Assembly (NCBI GenBank): GCA_002787855.1
Contig: PCVB01000014.1
Location: 1 to 12,395 of the forward strand
Source of the DNA: Candidatus Zambryskibacteria bacterium CG11_big_fil_rev_8_21_14_0_20_42_18
GTDB lineage: Bacteria; Patescibacteriota; Minisyncoccia; Phycocordibacterales; Zambryskibacteraceae
Direction of reading: 5' to 3'
DNA length: 12,395 nucleotides
Both the position numbers and the translations under genes were made by a program. Below the pieces are notes generated by a model, which made no database searches, was not told the origin of the DNA, and saw only the letters and a program-made list of their open reading frames with translations. Each line of letters opens with the position of its first letter. Within the stretch, counting starts at the first letter, position 1. Of this stretch, positions 1 through 6,062 are shown piece after piece.

Positions 1-1160
1 CAGTCAACGGTGGTGATGTTACAGGGAATGGTACTCTTAATTTAACTTCAGGCACGTTTCTTATAGATGGTACGGGAACCTTCGGCGGTGATACTGGATG
101 GATATTTAATAAATTGACTCTTGGTGATGGGGTAGGCTCTGCTACTTACACCTCCTCTGGCACTGGTTCCGTTACCACTGCCACCACTACCGTTACTGCA
201 AGTCAAACCCTCGACGCCGGTTCCAAAACCTGGACCCTCACTGCTTCACACGAACCATTCCAACTTCTCGGTTTTCTCACTGCCAATTCTTCAACCTTCA
301 AATACACAGGTTCAAGTAATGCCACGGTCACCCCTGCCACTTATTACAACCTAGAACTCTCTCCATCTTCTGGTAGTCCAACTTATAAACTTAGTACTAC
401 CACTGGCCAGACTATTACAGTAGGGAACAACATGACCCTTGCTGGTGCTGGTAATGTCACGGTAGATGTAAATACTTACGACCCAAATCTAGATATCAAC
501 GGCTCACTCTCTATTGGAGACGGAGACAGCTTCTTAGCTTCAGCTTCCGCTTCTTGTACTCTGGCGGGGAACTACACAGACGCCAACAGCACTACCAGTG
601 GCTTCACCCACAACAACGGCACCATCACTTTAGACTCCACAGATAACGCCACTATCTCTAGTGTTAAGAATATGAGTTTCTATAACTTAAACATCACTAC
701 TCCCGGTAAACATGTTAAATTCCAGAAACATACTGCCGATGTTCCCTATGTTCCAACCTTCTCCATAGACAACCTGATGACCATCACTGGTGCTGTTAAT
801 AATCTAATTTACATTGAGTCTGATGTGCCTAATAACCAATGGATGGTGGACTTTAATGCGATACAAAGTGCGATTTCCTTTGTTTCCGTCAGAAACAGTG
901 CTTGTGCAGTGGGCTCGCTTTCCGTCGCTTATAATGGCAACAACTCTGGCGGAGGAAATAATGGCACTTGTTGGAATATTGGTAATGTTGGCGCTGATGG
1001 TACGCAAACCGTGACTTCTACGGAACAAGGTTCTGGCGGTGGTACCTTGCGAACTGGTGGCGGCCAAGGCGGTGGCGGTGGAGCGTCTGAAGGCGGTTCA
1101 GGTGGCGGTGGAACTCAAACCGGCGGTGGCCAAGGCGGAGGTGGGGGTGGTACCCCATAG
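1..1160 (+). CDS. Secreted/surface-type repetitive protein, 3' part (5' end outside window)
   Basis: The reading frame is open from the left edge (first complete codon at position 3) to TAG at 1158-1160, so the true start lies upstream and about 385 residues are visible. I do not recognise a named family. The protein is rich in Ser, Thr, Asn and Gly, poor in charged residues, and shows alternating short beta-type segments (NxTITL, LTITGAV, YNLNIT), as in beta-helix or beta-sandwich cell-surface proteins of Patescibacteria. It has few cysteines; two (in SACAVG and GTCWNIG) near the end of the folded part could form a disulfide. The last ~55 residues are low-complexity Gly-rich sequence with two copies of TGGGQGGGGG. 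No LPXTG motif or C-terminal membrane helix is seen, so how it is held on the cell is unclear. An apparent start at 114 is an internal TTG leucine codon. Extracellular location is inferred from composition only. Confidence 0.75.
   Translation, partial: VNGGDVTGNGTLNLTSGTFLIDGTGTFGGDTGWIFNKLTLGDGVGSATYTSSGTGSVTTATTTVTASQTLDAGSKTWTLTASHEPFQLLGFLTANSSTFKYTGSSNATVTPATYYNLELSPSSGSPTYKLSTTTGQTITVGNNMTLAGAGNVTVDVNTYDPNLDINGSLSIGDGDSFLASASASCTLAGNYTDANSTTSGFTHNNGTITLDSTDNATISSVKNMSFYNLNITTPGKHVKFQKHTADVPYVPTFSIDNLMTITGAVNNLIYIESDVPNNQWMVDFNAIQSAISFVSVRNSACAVGSLSVAYNGNNSGGGNNGTCWNIGNVGADGTQTVTSTEQGSGGGTLRTGGGQGGGGGASEGGSGGGGTQTGGGQGGGGGGTP
1053..1148 (+). repeat. Two 30-nt copies of a Gly-rich coding repeat
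   Basis: Copies at 1053-1082 and 1119-1148 both encode TGGGQGGGGG in the same frame, separated by a 36-nt Gly/Ser/Glu-coding spacer. They share the core GGCCAAGGCGG but differ at several third codon positions, so the repeat is not a very recent duplication. They form the low-complexity tail of the surface protein. Confidence 0.8.
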
Positions 1161-1216
1161 AATTTTCATATAGATAAATATGTTATAGAGTAGCGTTTAT
1201 TCTCTAAACATCCCAA

Positions 1217-1239
1217 GTGTCAAAGTGTCTCTTTGACAC
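1217..1239. repeat. 9-bp perfect inverted repeat (hairpin) between surface gene and rnpB
   Basis: GTGTCAAAG (1217-1225) and CTTTGACAC (1231-1239) pair perfectly around a 5-nt spacer, TGTCT. There is no T-run directly after it, so it is not a classical intrinsic terminator for the upstream gene. The right arm contains a consensus-like TTGACA (1233-1238), but no good -10 box lies 16-18 nt downstream. It may be a protein-binding site, an mRNA 3'-end hairpin, or a dispersed palindromic element. The rest of 1161-1272 shows nothing I can name. Confidence 0.6.
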
Positions 1240-1272
1240 GAGTGTTGGCCTCTAGATTTTTATGGATTTATT

Positions 1273-1281
1273 TGGTATAGT
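1273..1281 (+). promoter_or_regulatory. Extended -10 promoter of rnpB
   Basis: TGGTATAGT fits the extended -10 pattern TGnTATAAT. The structural 5' end of rnpB (start of helix P1, about 1287-1289) lies 6-8 nt downstream, where transcription would be expected to begin. No clear -35 box was found. This promoter serves as a calibration point for the other promoters in the window. Confidence 0.6.
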
Positions 1282-1403
1282 TGCTGGTGGTGTCGAATAG
1301 TTGCTCTGATATCACAGTCAGAGAGGAAAGTCCGAACATTCATTCTCTCGAGTCGCACATGTGCTTCGAGGGAAAAGGGTAGCAGGTAATACCTGTCCGC
1401 TGT

Positions 1404-1448
1404 AATCCTTCGATTGAACTCAGGATTCCCTGAGCCTAGTCGAATGGG
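1404..1448 (+). repeat. Two palindromic-repeat-derived hairpins in the P9/P10 region of rnpB
   Basis: The first hairpin pairs AATCCT (1404-1409) with AGGATT (1422-1427). The second pairs TTCCC (1426-1430) with GGGAA (1446-1450), so the arms overlap slightly. Their loops (TCGATTGAACTC and TGAGCCTAGTCGAAT) are variants of the TCGA-type repeat seen intact at 10058-10077 and, in the opposite orientation, at 1810-1828. They sit between P8 and the conserved CGAACAGTGACGAA segment. Confidence 0.65.
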
Positions 1449-1476
1449 AAAGCGCGAGATGCGAACAGTGACGAAT

Positions 1477-1538
1477 CTTCGATAAGTCTAGGGCTTGCCC
1501 TAAGCTTGCTTGCGGTGAGCCTGTCGAACTTGTCGAAG
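1477..1538 (+). repeat. Enlarged P12 arm of rnpB built from palindromic repeat sequence
   Basis: CTTCGATAAG (1477-1486) pairs with CTTGTCGAAG (1529-1538) over 10 bp with one G-U pair. The interior holds a second perfect hairpin, TAGGGC/GCCCTA. The sequence resembles the TCGA-type dispersed repeat. Its position directly before GGGTGAAAC matches P12 of bacterial RNase P RNA, a helix known to vary in length between species. Confidence 0.65.
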
Positions 1539-1580
1539 GGTGAAACGGCAAAATTCTTACCTGAATGCAAGGCCGTGCGC

Positions 1581-1696
1581 CAATTTTGTCCGCCATAGGC
1601 GATTACAAAATTGAGCGTTCCGAGCGGAGCGAGGAACAGTCCTTCACTTCGTTCAGGACACTCAATCTTGGAACCACCTGCGGTGGGCAAGATTGG
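1581..1696 (+). repeat. 116-nt hairpin module, copy 1, in the P15-P17 region of rnpB
   Basis: Four hairpins lie in series: CAATTTTGT/ACAAAATTG (1581-1613), GTTCC/GGAAC (1617-1637), GTCCT/AGGAC (1639-1659), and a long arm CAATCTTG (1663-1670)/CAAGATTG (1688-1695) capped by CCACC-TGC-GGTGG. The module lies between the conserved GCAAGGCC (1567-1574) and GCCGCTATAGG, exactly where P15-P17 belong. The first 50 nt align without gaps to copy 2 with 39 identities, and the last 26 nt with 21. Confidence 0.85.
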
Positions 1697-1749
1697 TGAG
1701 TGCCGCTATAGGTTACAAGCGATTGTAATCACAGATAAATAACTATTGC

Positions 1750-1865
1750 CAATTTTGTTCACCGAAGGTGAAAACAAAATTGAGCATCCCGAGCGAAGTC
1801 GAGGGGTGACCCTTCGATAAACTCAGGGTACTCGATTTTGCACCACCTCCCGTGGGCAAAATCGG
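1750..1865 (+). repeat. 116-nt hairpin module, copy 2, in the P19 region of rnpB
   Basis: The same order of hairpins as copy 1 is present: CAATTTTGTT.../...AACAAAATTG, a CCCGAGCGAAGTCGAGGGG hairpin, an ACCCT(1809-1813)/AGGGT(1825-1829) hairpin with a TCGATAAACTC core, and CGATTTTG (1833-1840)/CAAAATCG (1857-1864) capped by CCAC/GTGG. It lies between the J18/2 motif plus P2 3' strand and the 3' strand of P4. The terminal arm differs from copy 1 by two compensatory pairs (A1664-T1694 versus G1834-C1863; C1667-G1691 versus T1837-A1860), so the helix is maintained in both. Confidence 0.85.
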
Positions 1866-1889
1866 TACAGAATTCGGCTTATAGATACC

Positions 1890-1919
1890 CAAAACGCCCA
1901 TATGGGCGTTTTGTTTTTA
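1890..1919 (+). terminator. Intrinsic terminator of rnpB
   Basis: A perfect 24-nt palindrome (arms CAAAACGCCCAT and ATGGGCGTTTTG, 1890-1913) is followed by TTTTT. It directly follows helix P1 of rnpB and separates it from the membrane protein gene that starts 20 nt later. This is the only clear intrinsic terminator in the window. Confidence 0.9.
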
Positions 1920-1925
1920 GGTTAA

Positions 1926-1931
1926 TTTAAT
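1926..1931 (+). promoter_or_regulatory. Candidate -10 box of the ligase/TPR-murJ-lepA run
   Basis: TTTAAT (5 of 6 matches to TATAAT) ends 7 nt before the ATG at 1939, which would place the transcript start on or next to that ATG. An alternative -10, TAAAAT (1933-1938) with TTGTTT at 1911-1916 as -35, would start transcription after that ATG and force use of the ATG at 1975. The sequence cannot decide between them. Confidence 0.4.
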
Positions 1932-1938
1932 GTAAAAT

Positions 1939-4362
1939 ATGGCTATTAACAAGTTTAATTTTATTGATTTTATTATGACCCAAATACGTCAAATAAGTTC
2001 CACTCTTATCATCGCGCTACTTTTCCTTCTACCAATATTTTTTGTTCCCGGTGGGTTTCTTAGTATTGGTGTGGCCAAGACCTCACTACTTGCTCTTGGT
2101 GTTGTTGCGCTAGTTCTCGTGTTTTTATCAGAGATTTGGCGTAAAGGGGAGTTCGGTGTTCCTAAACATTTCTTTGTTCTGGCGGTAATTCTCTTGCCGA
2201 TAGTTTATTTTGTTTCTGCTATTTCTAGCAACCCATCCTCACTCTCCCTTTTCGGTTACGACTTCGAGGTCGGTACCTTTGGCTACATTCTTCTCTCTTC
2301 CGTTTTGCTTATTGTGGTGAGTGCCCTCTTCACAGAAACTTCTAAGTTTTTCCACGCGCTCTTGGCGCTGTTTGCTTCCTTCTCATTGATTGCCTTGTTT
2401 TTATTGATAAAGATGATTTCTGGAGGAGCTCCTGTCTGGGGAATCTTTAATGGTATTACAGCAAACACCATTGGTAGATGGACCGACCTCGCCTCTACTT
2501 TGGGGCTCTTATCTCTCTTGTCGGTCTTAATCATAGGAATTGCTCCCGCTAAGAAATCTTTGCGCGTCTTCGCCTTCGTGATGTTTGTTGTTTCCACAGC
2601 GCTTTTTGCCATCATTAATTTCTCCACCGCCTTCATCTTTACGTTGATTACAGCCATACTTCTATTTGTCTACTTTATGACCGTCGAAAAACGTTTTTCT
2701 GCTACTCCTGCTGTTGCCACTGATACCCTATATACACCAGACCCATCTATGCCCGCTGTTCCCGCATCACCGCAAGGGTCAACTTTGTCAGCTGGATTCA
2801 TCTTCAAACCAACTTTTCTTCTGTCTATACTTGGACTAATCTCAATTATTTTTCTTATCAATCCAACAATTTCTTCTACCAGTGGAACTCTTGGTGACGT
2901 TGTAACAGGTAAGTTTAATGTGTCCAATACTGAAGTGCGACCTTCTTTCTCCGCCACACTGAGCATTTCCAAGGCAGCACTTTCAGAAGAGATTCTTCTT
3001 GGTTCCGGTCCCAACACCTTCAGTCGCGATTGGCTCGTGCATAAGCCAGCTGATATTAACACCACACCGTTTTGGGGTGAGGCTTTTCCTTTCGGAGTTG
3101 GTTTCGTCCCTACACAAGTAGCTTCTACAGGAGTTTTGGGAACGGTATCGTGGCTTATCTTTTTCGTCTTCCTTGTTCTCTTGGTGATAAAAGTTCTTGC
3201 CAATCTTCCTGAATCTAGAACTATGCGCTTCACGCTGGTTTCTTCACTTTCCGCTCTCATATATCTTTGGACAGCAAGCTTCTTGTACACCCCGTCTCTT
3301 ACCCTCCTCACGCTTGCCTTCGTTTTTTCTGGTCTATTTTTGGCGGCAACTCGTCAGGCGGGGATTATCGGGTCTCGTAGTATCAGACTTACTCGTGACA
3401 CCACTACCAATATTATTTCGGTGGTCTTGATCATAGTTGTCGGTCTTGGGGCAATCTTTCTAGGATTTGTTGCGGTAGAAAAAGCTACTTCTGCTTTCTA
3501 CTTCGAAAAAGCAATTCAACTTTCCAATCAGACCGGCGCCAGTCTAGATGACATCGAGTCTGCGTTGACTAAAGCAACTCAATTCTCTCCCGCGGATGTT
3601 CATTACTCTGCTCTCTCTCGAGTTTATTTCGCCAAGGCTCAAACTATTGCAGCCAGTACGGAAGGCACCCCGGAAGAAAATCTAGCCATTTTCCAAGACG
3701 CTATCTCCAAGAGTATTTCTAGCGCGCGAGAAGCCATAAATCTTAACTCCGGAAGTTATACCAACTGGATTGCCCTTGGCTCTATCTACAGTTACCTAGT
3801 TCCTGCCCCGCTCTCTGTAGCCGGCGCTTATGAGAACGCTACCATTGCTTACGGTGAAGCTAAAAGTAAGAATCCATTGAATCCAGAAGTAGCACTCTTT
3901 GTTGCCAGACTCGAGTTCAACAATGGTGATGTCGATGCCGCCCGCTCTGCAATCAGAGAGTCTCTGGCTCTTAAAGAAGATTATGCAGACGCGCATCTAA
4001 CGCTTGCTCAATTAGAAATACAAGCTGGTAATCTGAAAGAGGCGATTGTCTCTGCTGAACAAGTGGCGCGTCTTATACCCGGTAACCCTTCCATCTACTT
4101 TGAGCTGGGTCTCTTGAAGTATTCAGACAAAGATTATTTGGGGGCGGGGGAGGCACTTGCCCTTGCTCTGACGGTAGCGCCTGATTATGCCAATGCCCAG
4201 TACTATATGGGATTGACTCTGGCTCAAATTGGAAGACTAGATGATGCTCTAAAGCAGTTTGAAGTTCTTGCATTGAGCAACCCAGACAGCGTTGAAGTCC
4301 AACAAATAATTAAAGATCTAAAGGCAGGTTCTGATAGCTTTCTAGACAGCCTTGCACAATAG
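1939..4362 (+). CDS. O-antigen ligase-type multi-membrane protein with C-terminal TPR domain
   Basis: This is an 807-residue integral membrane protein. Residues ~15-490 hold about ten or more hydrophobic helices. In between, at ~341-395, is a Wzy_C-like loop (SKAALSEEILLGSGPNTF, then a Pro/Trp/Phe-rich stretch), as in O-antigen ligases and polymerases that transfer polyprenyl-linked glycans. A last helix at ~490-512 is followed by a soluble helical region. From about residue 655 to 795 it contains roughly four TPR units with the usual A/G/Y spacing (AHLTLAQLEIQAGNLKEAI, AQYYMGLTLAQIGRLDDAL). Family knowledge suggests it transfers or polymerises glycans at the outer membrane face, with the TPR part binding a partner or substrate; the exact substrate cannot be read. 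murJ follows after 3 nt, supporting an envelope role. No Shine-Dalgarno is present. The start at 1939 fits a leaderless transcript; ATG at 1975 (residue 13) is the alternative. Confidence 0.8.
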   Translation: MAINKFNFIDFIMTQIRQISSTLIIALLFLLPIFFVPGGFLSIGVAKTSLLALGVVALVLVFLSEIWRKGEFGVPKHFFVLAVILLPIVYFVSAISSNPSSLSLFGYDFEVGTFGYILLSSVLLIVVSALFTETSKFFHALLALFASFSLIALFLLIKMISGGAPVWGIFNGITANTIGRWTDLASTLGLLSLLSVLIIGIAPAKKSLRVFAFVMFVVSTALFAIINFSTAFIFTLITAILLFVYFMTVEKRFSATPAVATDTLYTPDPSMPAVPASPQGSTLSAGFIFKPTFLLSILGLISIIFLINPTISSTSGTLGDVVTGKFNVSNTEVRPSFSATLSISKAALSEEILLGSGPNTFSRDWLVHKPADINTTPFWGEAFPFGVGFVPTQVASTGVLGTVSWLIFFVFLVLLVIKVLANLPESRTMRFTLVSSLSALIYLWTASFLYTPSLTLLTLAFVFSGLFLAATRQAGIIGSRSIRLTRDTTTNIISVVLIIVVGLGAIFLGFVAVEKATSAFYFEKAIQLSNQTGASLDDIESALTKATQFSPADVHYSALSRVYFAKAQTIAASTEGTPEENLAIFQDAISKSISSAREAINLNSGSYTNWIALGSIYSYLVPAPLSVAGAYENATIAYGEAKSKNPLNPEVALFVARLEFNNGDVDAARSAIRESLALKEDYADAHLTLAQLEIQAGNLKEAIVSAEQVARLIPGNPSIYFELGLLKYSDKDYLGAGEALALALTVAPDYANAQYYMGLTLAQIGRLDDALKQFEVLALSNPDSVEVQQIIKDLKAGSDSFLDSLAQ

Positions 4363-4365
4363 TCG

Positions 4366-6042
4366 ATGGTTAGAAAGTTTTTCAACTTTCTTTATAAAGA
4401 GACAGATACCTTAAATCAGGCGGCGCTTCTATTAGGTCTATTCGCCTTTCTCTCTCAAGTTCTTGCTTTCTTGCGAGACAGACTTTTGGCGCACATCTTC
4501 GGCGCATCGGCGGAGCTTGATATCTACTACGCCGCCTTCCGTATTCCCGACTTTATCTTTATCACCGTTGCTTCTGTGGTGTCACTCTCTGTTCTTATCC
4601 CATTTATCATTGAGAAGGATGCTCAAGGTGAAGGAGCCCTTAAGGGTTTTGTGAACAACATTTTCTCGTTCTTCTCTATCTTAATTATCCTTGTCGCTGG
4701 CATAGCGTTCTTCCTGATACCCGTGTTTTCAAGCTTTTTGTTCAAAGGTTTCTCTGGCGAGGCTCTTACAGAAGTTGTTTTTGTTTCTCGTATTCTTCTT
4801 CTCTCTCCGATTATCCTAGGATTCTCAAACTTGTTTGGCTCTATCACTCAAGCCTATAATCGTTTTGCTATCTATGCTCTAGCTCCCATTCTCTACAATG
4901 CCGGTATCATTATTGGGATAATATTGTTTGCAGAACGCCTAGGCGTGGTTGGCATTGCTATAGGAGTGGTCTTTGGTGTGTGCTTACATGTATTGATTCA
5001 AGTGCCTTTCGTCATAAAGAAAGGACTTTTCCCTCGCTTCTCTACAAAAATTGATTTTTCTCTCATCAGACAAGTAGCTAAAATCTCTTTACCTCGTACG
5101 CTTACCTTGTCATTAAGTTCTATCGGGCTAATTTTTCTAGTATCTCTTGCCTCTCTTATGACTACGGGCTCGATATCTATCCTTTCGTTCTCTATCAATC
5201 TCCAATCGGTGCCCATTGCCATTATTGGCATCTCGTATTCTCTGGCCGCCTTTCCCACTCTCTCTAGACATTTTAGAGAAAATAATTTGGAAATTTTTGT
5301 CCAACAAATTTCCGCCACTGCTCGATTTATTATTTTCTGGTCTCTGCCTGTCACTGCGCTTTTCATCGTGCTACGCGCGCAGATTGTGAGAGTGATCTTG
5401 GGTTCAGGACTCTTTGATTGGAATGATACTCGCCTGACTGCTGCGGCCTTAGCCCTCTTTGCCCTTTCGGCCATGTTTCAGAGTCTCTCCCTTCTATTTA
5501 TCAGGGGCTTTTACTCTGCAGGATTCACCCAAAAGCCACTTTTTATTAACCTTATTTCCACCACAATCTTGGTAGGCGGTACTTGGGGGTTGGTTAAGTT
5601 TTTCTATTTTTCAGAAGAGTTTCGTCTCTTTATAAGCACACTGCTTAAAGTAGAGGACCTCCCTGGTACCGCGGTACTCATGCTCCCACTCGGGTTCTCT
5701 ATTGCAGCCATCTTTAACGGACTACTCCATTGGATTGTATTTGAAAAACGATTTAAAGGTTTTTCTCGTGGTGTTATCAGAACTTTGTTTGAAGGTCTTA
5801 CGTCAGCAGTGGTCATCGGCATAACTGCATATGTTGGATTAAATATCTTTGTCTCCGCGTTTGATACTACTTCTCTTCTGGGAATTTTCTTGCAGGGGTT
5901 TGTGGCGGGGGTTGGAGCCATTGGAGTAGGGATTCTTACGCTCACTCTTTTCAAAAGTCGAGAACTTAAAGATGTTTGGAGTGTTATAAAAGGGAGGTTC
6001 TGGAAGGCAAAAGTAATTGCTACAGACCCAGAGATAGTGTAG
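4366..6042 (+). CDS. murJ: MurJ/MVF-family lipid II flippase
   Basis: MurJ flips the peptidoglycan precursor lipid II across the cytoplasmic membrane. The 558-residue protein is hydrophobic throughout with about 14 membrane helices. The family N-terminal signature is clear: SQVLAFLRDRLLAHIFGAS, then ELDIYYAAFRIPDFIF. Later segments (PRTLTLSLSSIGLIF, SYSLAAFPTLSRHF, FIRGFYSAGFTQKP) also match the MVF family. By eye, R37 and D52 align with E. coli R24 and D39, but the cavity arginines R18, R52 and R270 of E. coli appear replaced by Q31, F65 and an Asn in SINLQS, so the cavity is less positive than in the model protein. It starts 3 nt after the ligase/TPR gene stop and ends 20 nt before lepA, so co-transcription is likely. 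No Shine-Dalgarno is evident, so it may rely on translational coupling. It could instead move another undecaprenyl-linked substrate, but no second MurJ is visible here. Confidence 0.9.
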   Translation: MVRKFFNFLYKETDTLNQAALLLGLFAFLSQVLAFLRDRLLAHIFGASAELDIYYAAFRIPDFIFITVASVVSLSVLIPFIIEKDAQGEGALKGFVNNIFSFFSILIILVAGIAFFLIPVFSSFLFKGFSGEALTEVVFVSRILLLSPIILGFSNLFGSITQAYNRFAIYALAPILYNAGIIIGIILFAERLGVVGIAIGVVFGVCLHVLIQVPFVIKKGLFPRFSTKIDFSLIRQVAKISLPRTLTLSLSSIGLIFLVSLASLMTTGSISILSFSINLQSVPIAIIGISYSLAAFPTLSRHFRENNLEIFVQQISATARFIIFWSLPVTALFIVLRAQIVRVILGSGLFDWNDTRLTAAALALFALSAMFQSLSLLFIRGFYSAGFTQKPLFINLISTTILVGGTWGLVKFFYFSEEFRLFISTLLKVEDLPGTAVLMLPLGFSIAAIFNGLLHWIVFEKRFKGFSRGVIRTLFEGLTSAVVIGITAYVGLNIFVSAFDTTSLLGIFLQGFVAGVGAIGVGILTLTLFKSRELKDVWSVIKGRFWKAKVIATDPEIV

Positions 6043-6062
6043 AGTCGGGCTCTCAATCTTTC

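Larger units (their letters stand above)
1287..1890 (+). ncRNA. rnpB: RNase P RNA (catalytic RNA of ribonuclease P), enlarged
   Basis: This RNA forms ribonuclease P with the RnpA protein and removes tRNA 5' leaders. The hallmark GAGGAAAGTCCGAAC begins at 1323, and ACAGAATTCGGCTTAT lies near the 3' end. Helices found by eye: P1 GGTGTC (1289-1294) with GATACC (1884-1889); P2 AATAGTT (1296-1302) with AACTATT (1741-1747); P3 CTCTGA (1304-1309) with TCAGAG (1318-1323); P4 AAG-T-CCGAA (1328-1336) with TTCGGCTT (1873-1880), including the universal bulged U at 1331. P8 (1383-1395), GGGTGAAAC (1538-1546), P18 with a GCGA loop (TTACAA/TTGTAA) and the J18/2 motif AGATAAATAACT also match. Compared with E. 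coli, P13 and P14 seem absent. The RNA is about 600 nt instead of roughly 350-420, because of repeat-like hairpins in the P9/P10 region and P12 and two related 116-nt modules at the P15-P17 and P19 positions. It has its own promoter and terminator. Confidence 0.95.

Noticed and set aside
1436..1690. 84-codon minus-strand frame inside rnpB
   Set aside because: It is entirely within the RNase P RNA; its residues (CPERSEG-like) are translations of the palindromic repeats, with no gene-like features.
1404..1865. CRISPR array, considered because of the many repeats here
   Set aside because: The repeats are palindromic, diverged and unevenly spaced, and they lie within conserved RNase P RNA helices; no cas genes are present.
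2670..3311. 213-codon minus-strand frame opposite the ligase/TPR gene
   Set aside because: Antisense shadow of a strong membrane protein gene; basic, serine-rich composition with no domain.
5976..6062. Upstream extension of lepA
   Set aside because: It overlaps murJ, and LepA proteins begin at the MDKIRNF sequence encoded from 6063.
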